Shown piece after piece: positions 18,117-27,337 of a stretch of DNA of 55,374 nt (position 1 is the first letter of the stretch; each line of letters begins with the position of its first letter). The position numbers were made by a program, and so were the translations under genes. The stretch comes from Lacticaseibacillus porcinae (GTDB lineage Bacteria > Bacillota > Bacilli > Lactobacillales > Lactobacillaceae), in assembly GCF_003946305.1 (NCBI RefSeq), contig NZ_RHNS01000020.1, positions 1-55,374 on the forward strand. Reading direction: 5' to 3'. The notes under the pieces are model-generated. The model made no database searches, was not told the origin of the DNA, and saw only the letters and a list, made by a program, of their open reading frames with translations.

Positions 18117-19136
18117 TTGAAGATCAAACATATTCTGGCTGCCACTGCAGCTTTAAGCTTAATCGCCGTTGCGGCTGGTTGTTCCAGCAAAACGACCCAT
18201 GCGGACAAAACCAGCAGTAAAACTTTGACAGTGGTGTTTTTGCCTTCTGAATCCAGCAAAGAAATGACGCCTGTGCGCACCGCATTATCCAAGGTTTTGC
18301 ACAAAGCGACTGGCAAAAAAATCAATGTGCAAACGACTACTGACTACAACGTCGCCATTCAAGCATTGGCTTCTGGTAAAGCTCAGCTCGGGTTGTTAGG
18401 ACCAGATTCTTACATCGAAGCACGCAAGCAAAACAGTGCCGTGAACCCATTAGTGACTTATTCTGGTGAATCAGGCACCTTAAAAGACGCTCATTACAAC
18501 TCTTATGTGATGGTACCCAAAGCTAAAGCAGACAGTTACAAAGTCGGCGGTAGCTACTCATTGAAGACTGTCAAAGGCAAAAAGATCTCCTTTGTGTCTG
18601 CCACTTCCACTTCTGGCTTTGCGGTACCTGCAGGGGCGATCGCAGCGGCTAACGGCGTGAAGAAAGCCGACTTGCAACAAGGCGGTGGCTTCTTTGATAA
18701 AGTGCTTTACGGCCAATCTCACCCAGGTTCTGCCGTGAACTTATTCAACGGGGATGTGGATGTCGCAGCCTTTGATGATATCGATTTGGTCAACTATGGG
18801 AAATTCACCAATGACGCGACCAAAGCTGGGGCGATTTTCAAGATCAATGATGATGCGCCAGCGCCATTAGATAAAGCCAAAGGTCAAGAATCTGTAGCGA
18901 TCTCGGTGGCCCAAGTGCAAAACGAACCGTTAGCGATCAACGACAAAACTGTTTCAAAAGCAGATCGCGAAAAAATCATTAAGGCACTGACTGCGCAATC
19001 GACGACTGATAACCCAATTTTCTTCTCCAAGCCAGATGCGAAAAAGCCAGGGTTGTTCACTCAAACTGGAAAAGTGCACTTCATGGCCATCAGCGACAAG
19101 TGGTATGCGCCTACCCACAAAGTCTTAGGAAAGTAA
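18117..19136 (+). CDS. phnD: Phosphonate ABC transporter substrate-binding lipoprotein
   Basis: This is the 339-residue solute-binding lipoprotein of a PhnCDE-type importer. The signal peptide ends in a lipobox, LIAVAAGCSS (Cys about residue 22). The mature part contains the family features: LTVVFLPSES, GKAQLGLLGPDSYIEA, FVSATSTSGFAVPAGA and GDVDVAAFDD. I start it at TTG 18117 because GGAGGAG lies 7-8 bases upstream; the ATG at 18102 overlaps that ribosome site. First gene of a five-gene operon ending in phnX-phnW, so the ligand is most likely 2-aminoethylphosphonate. Confidence 0.92.
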   Translation: MKIKHILAATAALSLIAVAAGCSSKTTHADKTSSKTLTVVFLPSESSKEMTPVRTALSKVLHKATGKKINVQTTTDYNVAIQALASGKAQLGLLGPDSYIEARKQNSAVNPLVTYSGESGTLKDAHYNSYVMVPKAKADSYKVGGSYSLKTVKGKKISFVSATSTSGFAVPAGAIAAANGVKKADLQQGGGFFDKVLYGQSHPGSAVNLFNGDVDVAAFDDIDLVNYGKFTNDATKAGAIFKINDDAPAPLDKAKGQESVAISVAQVQNEPLAINDKTVSKADREKIIKALTAQSTTDNPIFFSKPDAKKPGLFTQTGKVHFMAISDKWYAPTHKVLGK

Positions 19137-19140
19137 GCAA

Positions 19141-19205
19141 ACGGCAGCGTCAAAGACGCTGCTTTTGCCGATCAGGCTTGGTCAATAAGTCTGATCAGCA
19201 AAGGC
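19141..19205 (+). terminator. Intercistronic hairpins between phnD and phnC
   Basis: The first stem, GGCAGCGTC-AAA-GACGCTGC, is followed by TTTTGCC. A second stem, GATCAG...CTGATC, follows. Placed after the gene for the binding protein, they probably protect the phnD message or cause partial termination, giving more PhnD than transporter; that role is inferred. Confidence 0.65.
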
Positions 19206-19228
19206 AAAATGCCTAAAAGGAGGCCCTT

Positions 19229-19960
19229 ATGTTAACCGTTACCGCTTTATCCAAACGCTATACGCCAGACAAACCGTCGCTTCAAGACGTGAGCTTAGTG
19301 GCAGATGCTGGCACGATTACTGCCGTGATCGGACCTTCAGGTGCAGGAAAAACGACGCTTTTGCGAAGTTTGAATCAACTGCTGAAAGATGACGAAGGCA
19401 CGGTGCAATTAGATGATGTTGATTTGCGGCAATTGTCTAAACGTGAGTTGCAAAAAGCCCGCCGTGACATTGGCATGATCTTTCAAAATTATAATTTGAT
19501 CGATGCCCTCACGGTTTTAGAAAATGTCTTACATGGTTGCTTAGGGGCGAAATCCACCATTGCAGGGATGTTGGCGCATTACACGGCTGAGGAAAAACAG
19601 GCAGCCATGGCGTTGATCTCGGAAATGGGGTTAAGTGATTTTGCTTATACCGCTTGTAAACATTTATCTGGCGGTCAAAAACAACGGGTAGGGATCGCCC
19701 GAGCGCTGATGCAACATCCTAAGATGTTGTTATGCGATGAACCGATCGCCAGCCTTGATCCCAAATCGGCAAAACTGGTGATGGATATATTACGACGTTT
19801 AGCAGATGAGAAAGATTTAATCGTGGTGGTGAATTTACATCAAGTGGATATCGCCACAGATTATGCAGATCATATCGTCGCGTTAAATCATGGCCGTAAA
19901 GTTTTCGATGGCACACCGGCAGAGTTGAATGATGCTCAGATTCAAGCGATTTATGCCTAA
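19229..19960 (+). CDS. phnC: Phosphonate ABC transporter ATP-binding protein
   Basis: This 243-residue ATPase has Walker A GPSGAGKTT, Q-loop FQNYNLIDALTV, signature LSGGQKQRVGIARALMQ and Walker B LLCDEPIASLDP. The ASLDP ending and the long helical region around LGAKSTIAGMLAHY match PhnC proteins. ATG follows AAGGAGGCCCTT. It powers the PhnE1/PhnE2 channel encoded next. Confidence 0.93.
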   Translation: MLTVTALSKRYTPDKPSLQDVSLVADAGTITAVIGPSGAGKTTLLRSLNQLLKDDEGTVQLDDVDLRQLSKRELQKARRDIGMIFQNYNLIDALTVLENVLHGCLGAKSTIAGMLAHYTAEEKQAAMALISEMGLSDFAYTACKHLSGGQKQRVGIARALMQHPKMLLCDEPIASLDPKSAKLVMDILRRLADEKDLIVVVNLHQVDIATDYADHIVALNHGRKVFDGTPAELNDAQIQAIYA

Positions 19961-19970
19961 GGAGGGTAAC

Positions 19971-20759
19971 ATGACGCCTGTCACTTTTTTCCGTCGCAAA
20001 CAACAAGTAATGTTGTTCACCTTGATCGCCTTGTTGGTCAGCTATGTGGTCGCTAGCATCGCGTTAGGGTTTCAACAAGGCGCGTTGTTGCAAGTCCAAA
20101 CCGGGTTTTTATGGATGGCGCAGAACTTTTTGCCAACGGCGACGTCGCTGAAGTTGTTGCCTGCGGTGTTGTTTCAATTATGGCGGACTTTCATTATTGC
20201 CACTGCTGCTGCTGGTGTCGCTGGTGTGATCAGCTTGTTGCTTGCGGTGATCGGGGCTAAAAACTTAGGGCAACGCCATGTGAGCATCAGCTTTTTCATT
20301 CGTGGGTTTGCATCGGTATTGCGTAATATTCCCATCATTGCTTGGGCGTTGATCTTACTGTTTTCGTTTAAGCAAAATGAACTGACTGGATTTTTAGCGT
20401 TGTGGTTGATGAACCTCGGTTTTTTGACTCGCGCATTTTTAGAAACGATCGAAGACTTTGACACTGGTAAACTCGAAGCGCTGATCGCCACTGGTACCAG
20501 TCGTCCAGTGGCGATCATGCAAGGACTGTTGCCTGAAATTGCGACCCCGGTAGTCGAGTGGCTACTTTATATGATCGAAAATAATGTGCGAGATGCGACT
20601 TTAGTGGGTTTATTGACAGGAACTGGGATCGGCTTCTTGTTTGATTTGTACTTTAAGTCGATCAATTATCCTGCTGCGGGATTAGTCGTGGTGGTGTTGA
20701 TCGTGTTAGTGATCAGCTTAGAGTTGCTATCGACCCATATTCAAAGGAGTTTAACATGA
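19971..20759 (+). CDS. phnE: Phosphonate ABC transporter permease 1
   Basis: This 262-residue membrane protein has about six hydrophobic segments and the EAA-type cytoplasmic loop (ETIEDFDTGKLEALIATGTS) that contacts the ATPase. ATG 19971 follows GGAGGGTAAC; an earlier in-frame start would lie inside phnC. It overlaps the next permease gene by 4 bases (ATGA), so the pair is translationally coupled. Confidence 0.91.
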   Translation: MTPVTFFRRKQQVMLFTLIALLVSYVVASIALGFQQGALLQVQTGFLWMAQNFLPTATSLKLLPAVLFQLWRTFIIATAAAGVAGVISLLLAVIGAKNLGQRHVSISFFIRGFASVLRNIPIIAWALILLFSFKQNELTGFLALWLMNLGFLTRAFLETIEDFDTGKLEALIATGTSRPVAIMQGLLPEIATPVVEWLLYMIENNVRDATLVGLLTGTGIGFLFDLYFKSINYPAAGLVVVVLIVLVISLELLSTHIQRSLT

Positions 20760-21586
20760 TCGATTCTGTGACCTTATCTCAAGAACCCACCCAAAAAGCC
20801 CCACACCCTGTTGATCGGCGGGCGCGAACCTTGCAAGCCTTCGTGATCGGCTTGGCGGTGATTTCGATTTATGGGTTGATTTCAGTGATCCCGGCACATT
20901 TTGACTTGTGGGCGGCGACAAAAGTCTTTATCGCTAATCTTCAATTGATGTTCTTTAGCCCTAACGTCGGCAACGATTCGCATGGGTTGTTGTTCCAAGC
21001 GTTGCTAGCCAGCATTGAACTTGCTTTTGTCACCACAGTGCTTGGCGCAGGGTTGGGGTTGGTGTGCGGGTTAGCGGCAGCCCAAAATATCGCGCCGAGT
21101 TGGTTATGCCTCACCACCAAAAGCGTCATGGCCTTTGTTCGGGCGATTCCAACGATTTTATGGGTGTTGATTTATTCCGTTGCCCTTGGCCTTGGTCCTA
21201 ATGCTGCAGTGGTGGGGTTGACCTTCCATAGTGTGGCGTATCTCGCCAAGGTATTTGCTAACACCATTGAAGAAATCCCAGCACAAACGATCGAAGCGTT
21301 GCGAGCAGGCGGGTGCGGTTTGTTACCAGTGTTATGCCAAGCGGTATTGCCATCATTGGCATCGCGATTGTTGAGCTGGACTTTTATCCGTTTTGAAATC
21401 AACTTTGCCAATGCTGTCGTGGTTGGCGCTGCGGCTGGTGCTGGTGGCATCGGCTATCAACTGTTCGTCGCCAGCAATTTTTATTTTAATTTTCATGAAG
21501 TCGGGATGATCGTGTACTACATCTTAGCTTTTGTCTTTGTACTTGAAGTAATCTCGACCAAATTACGACACAAATTTATTGATTAA
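20756..21586 (+). CDS. phnE: Phosphonate ABC transporter permease 2
   Basis: This 276-residue second permease subunit is homologous in layout to the preceding one, with the EAA loop NTIEEIPAQTIEALRAGG. The N-terminal 25 residues are polar and cytosolic (QEPTQKAPHPVDRRART). Two different PhnE subunits indicate a heterodimeric channel. Overlaps permease 1 by 4 bases. Confidence 0.91.
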   Translation: MIDSVTLSQEPTQKAPHPVDRRARTLQAFVIGLAVISIYGLISVIPAHFDLWAATKVFIANLQLMFFSPNVGNDSHGLLFQALLASIELAFVTTVLGAGLGLVCGLAAAQNIAPSWLCLTTKSVMAFVRAIPTILWVLIYSVALGLGPNAAVVGLTFHSVAYLAKVFANTIEEIPAQTIEALRAGGCGLLPVLCQAVLPSLASRLLSWTFIRFEINFANAVVVGAAAGAGGIGYQLFVASNFYFNFHEVGMIVYYILAFVFVLEVISTKLRHKFID

Positions 21587-21602
21587 CCCATAGGAGGGAC
21601 CC

Positions 21603-23495
21603 ATGGCAATTCAAGCAGTAGTTTTTGATTGGGCTGGCACCACGATCGATTACGGCAGTCGCGCCCCGATCGTTGCGTTTCAACGTGCGTTTGCACATTT
21701 TGGCATCGATGTCCCAGAAGCAGTGATTCGCGCCGATGTTGGTTTGGATAAAGCGGAACACATTGCAAAATTGTTTGCCCAACCAGACACTTGGGCCGCA
21801 TGGTTGCACTCAGGGCATAACGCCGAACGCGATGTGGCGATTCAAGAAGTTTATCAACAGTTTCAACAAGAGATCCGCACGGTGTTAACCGAAACTGCGC
21901 AGCTAAAGCCTGGCATGCAAGCATTATGTGCCTATTTACAACTTAAGCATATCGCTGTCGCATCGACTTCAGGTTATACCGCTGACATGATCAAACAATT
22001 GCTGCCTTTAGCCAATCAACAAGGCTATCGCCCGACAGTTAACGTCACGTCTGAGTTAACGGCAGGTGTTGGGCGGCCACAAGCAGATATGTTGACCTTT
22101 GCGATCAAGCAATTGCATCTCGATGATCCCCAATCCGTGATCAAAGTCGGCGATACCGTCAACGATATTCTCGAAGGTAAAAATGCACATGCCATCAGCG
22201 TCGGGGTTGTTGTTGGGAGTAATTTAATCGGCATGTCAGAGGCTGAGTTCACAGCGCTGCCTGAAAGTGAACAATCTCGTTTGAAAGCCGCCGCTCGCGA
22301 CACGTTCATCAAGGCTGGGGCTGATTACACCATTGATTCAATGGCAGACTTAATGCCGTTGATCGAATCTCTTGATCAAAAAGCGTTGCAAGTGCCGTTG
22401 TTATTGACGCCAGGGCCTTTGACCACTAGCGCATCAGTCAAAGAAACGATGTTAGTCGATCATGGGACTTGGGATGATGACTATAAAGTGTTGACCCAAT
22501 CGATCCGCCAAGCGTTACTAGCCGTGGGCCATGCTGATCCGGAACTTTACACCAGCGTGTTAATGCAAGGATCTGGAAGTTTTGGGGTAGAAGCTACGCT
22601 CCAAACGGCAGTGCCTCAGGATGGAACTTTGTTGATCGCGATGAATGGGGCATACGGTCAACGAATGGCAACGATGGCGACAAGGTTGGGGATCAAACAT
22701 TTGGATTTAGATTTTGGGGAAACGCAAATTGTTTCCGCAGAAAAAGTCCTCAATGTGTTGAATCAGCATCCCGAGGTGACGCATTTTGCCATGGTGCACT
22801 CAGAAACCACCACTGGGATCTTGAATCCATTGACACCACTGATCCCTAAACTTGTGGAAATGGGGATCGTGACGATCGTCGATGCTATGTCGAGTTTTGG
22901 TGGGGTGCCGATCGATGTGACCCAACTTGGCGTCGATTACCTGATTTCCAGTGCCAACAAATGTATTCAAGGAGTGCCTGGGTTTGCGTTTGTCCTAGCT
23001 AAGCAATTGACCTTGGCAGCCACTGAAGGCAATGCGCGGAGCTTGTCACTTGATTTGTATGATCAATGGACTTGCTTTGAAGCAGAAGCTGGCAAATGGC
23101 GCTTCACCAGCCCGACGCATACGGTATATGCGTTTCGTCAAGCGTTAAATGAGTTGATCGAAGAAGGTGGCGTCGCTGCTCGCCATACCCGTTACGCTGC
23201 CAATGAAAAGCAGCTGCGTGCCGGTATGTTGGCGTTAGGCTTTGAACCATTATTGCCGACAGCTGTGCAGTCGCCGATCATCACCAGTTTTAAATATCCT
23301 GACAATCGGTTTGATTTCCGCCGTTTTTATGAAAGCTTGAAGCAAGCTGGCTTCATTATTTATCCAGGCAAGGTGTCCAAGGCTAAGACTTTCCGGATCG
23401 GGAATATCGGGGAAATCTATCCAGAAGACATTCAACAGTTATTGGCAGTGATCGCCAAAATTGACGCGGTACCGTCAGCAGCAGTTTCACAATAA
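21603..23495 (+). CDS. phnXW: Fused phosphonoacetaldehyde hydrolase and 2-aminoethylphosphonate transaminase
   Basis: This 630-residue bifunctional enzyme has an N-terminal HAD hydrolase of about 260 residues matching PhnX: nucleophile region FDWAGTTIDYGS, the ASTSGYT loop and KVGDTVNDILEG. A class V aminotransferase matching PhnW begins near residue 263: LLLTPGPLTTSASVK, then HSETTTGILNP, with the PLP lysine in SSANKCIQGVPGF. The transaminase domain converts 2-aminoethylphosphonate plus pyruvate to phosphonoacetaldehyde and alanine. The hydrolase domain then releases acetaldehyde and phosphate. Fusion order X-W is opposite to the reaction order. It is the last gene of the phn operon and makes the pathway complete. 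Confidence 0.94.
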   Translation: MAIQAVVFDWAGTTIDYGSRAPIVAFQRAFAHFGIDVPEAVIRADVGLDKAEHIAKLFAQPDTWAAWLHSGHNAERDVAIQEVYQQFQQEIRTVLTETAQLKPGMQALCAYLQLKHIAVASTSGYTADMIKQLLPLANQQGYRPTVNVTSELTAGVGRPQADMLTFAIKQLHLDDPQSVIKVGDTVNDILEGKNAHAISVGVVVGSNLIGMSEAEFTALPESEQSRLKAAARDTFIKAGADYTIDSMADLMPLIESLDQKALQVPLLLTPGPLTTSASVKETMLVDHGTWDDDYKVLTQSIRQALLAVGHADPELYTSVLMQGSGSFGVEATLQTAVPQDGTLLIAMNGAYGQRMATMATRLGIKHLDLDFGETQIVSAEKVLNVLNQHPEVTHFAMVHSETTTGILNPLTPLIPKLVEMGIVTIVDAMSSFGGVPIDVTQLGVDYLISSANKCIQGVPGFAFVLAKQLTLAATEGNARSLSLDLYDQWTCFEAEAGKWRFTSPTHTVYAFRQALNELIEEGGVAARHTRYAANEKQLRAGMLALGFEPLLPTAVQSPIITSFKYPDNRFDFRRFYESLKQAGFIIYPGKVSKAKTFRIGNIGEIYPEDIQQLLAVIAKIDAVPSAAVSQ

Positions 23496-23497
23496 TC

Positions 23498-23533
23498 GAA
23501 AAGGTCGCCTGAAATCATTCAGACGACCTTTTT
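23498..23533. terminator. Bidirectional terminator between phnXW and terC
   Basis: AAAAGGTCGCCTGA / TTCAGACGACCTTTTT forms a strong stem usable by both convergent genes. Confidence 0.85.
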
Positions 23534-23544
23534 GAAGGTGTGAT

Positions 23545-24270
23545 TCACGACTTGCGGCGGTTGCGCCACCAATGGATCGCAAGGGTTGAAACAAAAGCCA
23601 ATAAAACGAAAATCGAGAAAAAGGTATTGGAGACTTCGATACCAATGGCCGGCAGGGATAACCCGAGTTTGATGGCAATAAAGCCGATCAACACATAGGC
23701 CATGTATAGAAGTTCTGGCACTTTGGCTAATAAGACGATCATGCCAGAGGCAACAAACCGCATTGCCAAGATCCCGATCATCCCCCCGATCAATACAATG
23801 ACCGGGTTATTGTCGATGGCTAACGCCGTTAAAATCGAATCGATCGAAAACACAAAGTCTAAAAAAACGATCGCGACCACGGTGCCCCAAAAGCTACGTG
23901 GCTTGGCCGCTTGCACCGTTTCATCTTTGGGATTGTGTTGTTCCCAAAAGAAATGCAGCGACATCCATAGTAAGTAACCTGCGCCTAACGCTTTGATCGC
24001 CCAGAACTTGATCAAATAAGCGCCGAGGCCAATGGCAATGAACCGTAAAATGTAAGAGCCCCACAGCCCCCACATTAATGCGGCGTGTTCTTTCTTAGGT
24101 TCTTTTAAACTGGCAGTTTGGGCAGCGAGTACCACTGCGTTGTCGACAGATAACAAACATTCCATGACCGCTAATGTAGCGATCGTTGCCAGTCCCGTAC
24201 CGGTCATAATGGCACTATGCCAGTCGCTAGCTTCAAAAAATGGTGCGTAAAGTTTAATCAGCGTGTTGAT
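23545..24270 (-). CDS. TerC-family integral membrane protein
   Basis: This membrane protein has about seven helices with the TerC signatures ECLLSVDNAVVLA and FLDFVFSIDSILTALA, whose acidic residues are proposed metal-binding positions. Family members include manganese exporters and tellurite-associated proteins. The start is unusual. The first in-frame ATG (24207) has no ribosome site, while AGGAGGAG lies just upstream of two in-frame ATC codons (24271-24273 and 24268-24270). Reading from ATC adds about 21 residues (NTLIKLYAPFFEASDWHSAI) that resemble the N-terminus of other TerC proteins. I place the start at ATC 24270; ATG 24207 is the fallback. Confidence 0.82.
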   Translation of the reverse strand: MNTLIKLYAPFFEASDWHSAIMTGTGLATIATLAVMECLLSVDNAVVLAAQTASLKEPKKEHAALMWGLWGSYILRFIAIGLGAYLIKFWAIKALGAGYLLWMSLHFFWEQHNPKDETVQAAKPRSFWGTVVAIVFLDFVFSIDSILTALAIDNNPVIVLIGGMIGILAMRFVASGMIVLLAKVPELLYMAYVLIGFIAIKLGLSLPAIGIEVSNTFFSIFVLLAFVSTLAIHWWRNRRKS

Positions 24271-24373
24271 GATGGCTCCTCCTCAGTGGTTTCTTACATT
24301 ATACTAAAAAATTAATTAAAAACACCAAATGATTCGGGATATGATACAGTGAAAGAAGAATGGGGGAGATCAG

Positions 24374-25270
24374 GTGCAAGTGACCAAAACAAAAGCCAAC
24401 GCGATGTTGTTGTTGGCGGCGATCATTTGGGGTGCGGGGTATATTTTTAGCAAGCAAGCGACGAACGCTGGGATGCATGCTGGATTGATCAATGCAATTC
24501 GTGGGTTCATTTATGCTGGACTGGCTTATGCGTTTTTCCATAAAACCATTAACCAAATGACCAAACGCGATTTAAAAATTGGTTTGATCGCAGGTGGCAT
24601 CAACTTCTTAGGCTATCAATTGCAAACCATCGGCTTAATGTACACGACGCCGGCGAATAATGCGTTTCTCACAGCGATTTATGTGGTGATGATCCCATTT
24701 ATCGTGTGGGTGTTCTTCCATCAAAAACCTGAGCGCAAAGCCTATGTCGCGATCGTGATTTGTATGTTGGGGATGGCAGTGCTCACTGGGGTGTTCTCTC
24801 GTGGGGTGAGTTTACATCTTGGAGATTTGTTGACGATCATTTCAGCAGGGTTTTATGCCTTACAAATCGTTTACTTTGGGATGTCAGCAACGCAATCAAG
24901 TCCTTGGATCATCGCGTTTATGTTAGGACTAACGCAAGGGGTGTTTGGGTTGATTTATAGTTTAGCGTTTGAAACCCACACTTATTCGCAAGTCCATTGG
25001 TTGCAAGGCTTGGTGCCAGTGATCATTTTAGGGATCGTGTCGAGCTTTGGGGCCCAAACTTTACAACTGGTCGGTCAGCGTTACACTGATCCGACACCAG
25101 CAGGGTTGTTGTTGATGACGGAATCGATGTTCGGGAGCGTCTTTTCTGTGGCATTAGGCTTTGAGCCGATGACTTGGGACTTGGTGATCGGCGGGAGTCT
25201 GATCGTGATCGCATTGGTGATCATGCAAGTCGGTTTTCGCCGGTTATGGTTATTTAAAAAGCGTATTTGA
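24374..25270 (+). CDS. EamA/DMT-family transporter
   Basis: This 298-residue membrane protein has about ten helices in two EamA repeats (ANAMLLLAAIIWGAGYIFSK at the start; GLLLMTESMFGSVFSVALGF in the second). Drug/metabolite exporters of this group move amino acids or small metabolites. Start is GTG 24374 behind GGGGGAGA. It is convergent with the TetR gene, and the stop codons are adjacent with no terminator between. Confidence 0.87.
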   Translation: MQVTKTKANAMLLLAAIIWGAGYIFSKQATNAGMHAGLINAIRGFIYAGLAYAFFHKTINQMTKRDLKIGLIAGGINFLGYQLQTIGLMYTTPANNAFLTAIYVVMIPFIVWVFFHQKPERKAYVAIVICMLGMAVLTGVFSRGVSLHLGDLLTIISAGFYALQIVYFGMSATQSSPWIIAFMLGLTQGVFGLIYSLAFETHTYSQVHWLQGLVPVIILGIVSSFGAQTLQLVGQRYTDPTPAGLLLMTESMFGSVFSVALGFEPMTWDLVIGGSLIVIALVIMQVGFRRLWLFKKRI

Positions 25271-25822
25271 TCAAGGTTGGGGAAAAAGCAAGGCAACCGC
25301 CTGTTGGATTGCTTGCATTTGTATCGTCATTGTTGGTTGCCCATTGCCGATCAGATCCACGATCACCACATGTTGATAAAGGGTCGCGAGTTCCATCGTG
25401 ACTGTGGTTGGGTTGGGAAATTTGGGATCATGAGTGGTCAGTGCCTGTTGAAATGCAGTCTGCAACGCTTGGATCATTTGGGTTTGACCGTTAAATTCAG
25501 GGGTTTGCACAGTATCGAGCAAACGCAAATGCGTTGCGTCTTGTAAAATTCCTTCAGGTAACGGCAAAAATAACGTCTGCAAGTGGTGACTGTTGATTCG
25601 CTGTGCACAAACGGCGATCAATGGCGCTTGAGTGAGTTCACAAAGCTTGCGCGCCAAGTCAAATTTATCAACGTAATGATGATAGAAGGTCGCTTTGCCG
25701 ATTTGCGCTTCATTGATCAAGTCGGCCACTGCGATTTTGGTGAGTGGGCGAGTTGCCAACAACGTCCAAAAGGCTTGATGAATAGCGGCCTGCGTTTTTT
25801 GAACCCGTAAGTCTTGCGTCAT
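25271..25822 (-). CDS. TetR-family transcriptional regulator
   Basis: This 183-residue regulator has the HTH at LTKIAVADLINEAQIGKATF (about residues 29-48) followed by YHHYVDKFDLARKL. ATG 25822 is chosen because GGAGGACACCT precedes it. The C-terminal half resembles the TetR_C-type domain of small lactobacillar regulators. It may control the convergent DMT exporter, although convergent targets are less usual than divergent ones. Confidence 0.86.
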   Translation of the reverse strand: MTQDLRVQKTQAAIHQAFWTLLATRPLTKIAVADLINEAQIGKATFYHHYVDKFDLARKLCELTQAPLIAVCAQRINSHHLQTLFLPLPEGILQDATHLRLLDTVQTPEFNGQTQMIQALQTAFQQALTTHDPKFPNPTTVTMELATLYQHVVIVDLIGNGQPTMTIQMQAIQQAVALLFPQP

Positions 25823-25948
25823 AGGTGTCCTCCGACAAAACATATTGATTTTGCCGCTATTATAGCGCTGCAAAGTAGTAATCTTGTGAGAAAGCTATTG
25901 TTAATCGTATTGTAAATAGTATGATTACCAATCAATATAAATATACTG

Positions 25949-25985
25949 AAAAAGCCTTGGATCTGATTGAGATCCAAGGCTTTTA
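25949..25985 (-). terminator. Terminator of the GGDEF gene
   Basis: AAAAGCCTTGGATCT / AGATCCAAGGCTTTT stem just after the minus-strand stop codon, with T residues on the minus strand. Confidence 0.85.
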
Positions 25986-25989
25986 AACA

Positions 25990-27126
25990 TCACGCTGAAG
26001 CTTCTTCTAATGCTTCGCCTTCAATGGTGATGCAATCGCGGCCAGCACGTTTGGCTTGGTAAAGATAATGATCGGCGCGTTTAAACATGGCGGTGGCATT
26101 GCCGTCACTGGGTTTGGCCAAGGCTAATCCAAATGACGCTGATAAGTGAAATTCTCCAAAACTACCGTGAACAGAAGCTTTACGAATACGTTGTTGGCAA
26201 GCTTTAACGATTGCTGTGGATTCTTGTTCGGTGGCACCTGGTAAGATGATCGCAAATTCTTCGCCACCAGTCCGATAAAATTGATAACCGGCATTTTCTG
26301 CTTGTAAGTAAGCTTGAACGGTTTGAGAAACCGCCATTAACGCTTGATTGCCGATCAAATGCCCATAATGATCGTTGATGTGTTTAAAGTGATCCAAATC
26401 AAGTGCGATCAACGCCATCGGGCCATCTTGGCTTTGCAAATAGGCATGGTTGAAGTCTCGTTGAAACATCGTCCAATTCCGCGCACGAGTCAAGCCGTCG
26501 TATTGCACTTCGCGAGTGAGTTTGGCGATCACTTGCTGATCGCGACGTTGATAATGATCAAAATCCCATAACGCGAAATAGGCCCAAGCAAACCCAATAA
26601 AGTTGACGATGGCTAAACTTGGCGTCAACGCCTTGCGACTGAGTAACACCACGCCCCAGAAAAACCCGCCAATAATGATCGGTGGCAATAAATATAAAAA
26701 CTCATGTTGTTTGAGCCGCTTGCCATACCAACGTTCACCATAAACAGCCAGACACCCTAATAAATACGCTGGGGTGGTCAACCAATTCATTCCGCCGTCA
26801 GTGGCAAACATGGTGACGCCAACTGCTTGGATCACCACGAAATCCGCTAAGTTGGTGACCAATAAATTACTGTACATCATGATGATCAATTGTAAATTGA
26901 CCATCACCCAAAACAGCCAATCAGTGGTGGCAGAGTTAACGATCCGCAACAACACCAACATGCTGCAAATGTAGATCACTTGCGGTAAGCGCTGTTCAAA
27001 GGCAGATAAACTGCGATTTTTGGCTAAGCGAAGCTTGGTGCCAGTTTCGATTTGAGCGTACACACTGATAAACCCTAAAGTGGCGACCACCACTAAAAAC
27101 AACGTGGCAATGCTGATGCGGATCAT
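25990..27126 (-). CDS. Membrane-anchored GGDEF diguanylate cyclase
   Basis: This 378-residue protein has six to seven N-terminal hydrophobic segments (about residues 5-190) and a C-terminal GGDEF domain (about residues 210-370). The active-site signature is intact as TGGEEFAIILPG, with the metal-binding region ALIALDLDHFKHINDHYGH upstream. The product would be cyclic di-GMP made from two GTP. No RxxD product-inhibition site is seen at the usual position before GGEEF. ATG 27126 follows AAAGGATGGTGAG. The plausible degrading partner, an EAL protein, is at 53965-54624. Confidence 0.9.
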   Translation of the reverse strand: MIRISIATLFLVVVATLGFISVYAQIETGTKLRLAKNRSLSAFEQRLPQVIYICSMLVLLRIVNSATTDWLFWVMVNLQLIIMMYSNLLVTNLADFVVIQAVGVTMFATDGGMNWLTTPAYLLGCLAVYGERWYGKRLKQHEFLYLLPPIIIGGFFWGVVLLSRKALTPSLAIVNFIGFAWAYFALWDFDHYQRRDQQVIAKLTREVQYDGLTRARNWTMFQRDFNHAYLQSQDGPMALIALDLDHFKHINDHYGHLIGNQALMAVSQTVQAYLQAENAGYQFYRTGGEEFAIILPGATEQESTAIVKACQQRIRKASVHGSFGEFHLSASFGLALAKPSDGNATAMFKRADHYLYQAKRAGRDCITIEGEALEEASA

Positions 27127-27337
27127 GAACTCACCATCCTTTCCTAGTTGAACGTTTAATCATGACCGAATGACGATCAATAGTCAATGCAAATACACGA
27201 TATGTCAATAAATATGATGAAAAATTTTATGCGGTGCGATTAAATATGATACCACACAGACGCCTCTATTTTGTGCTAAGTCGTGATATTTCGCAAATCT
27301 GATCACTTCAATGCCGCTTCTGAAGAATTCCTGCAAT

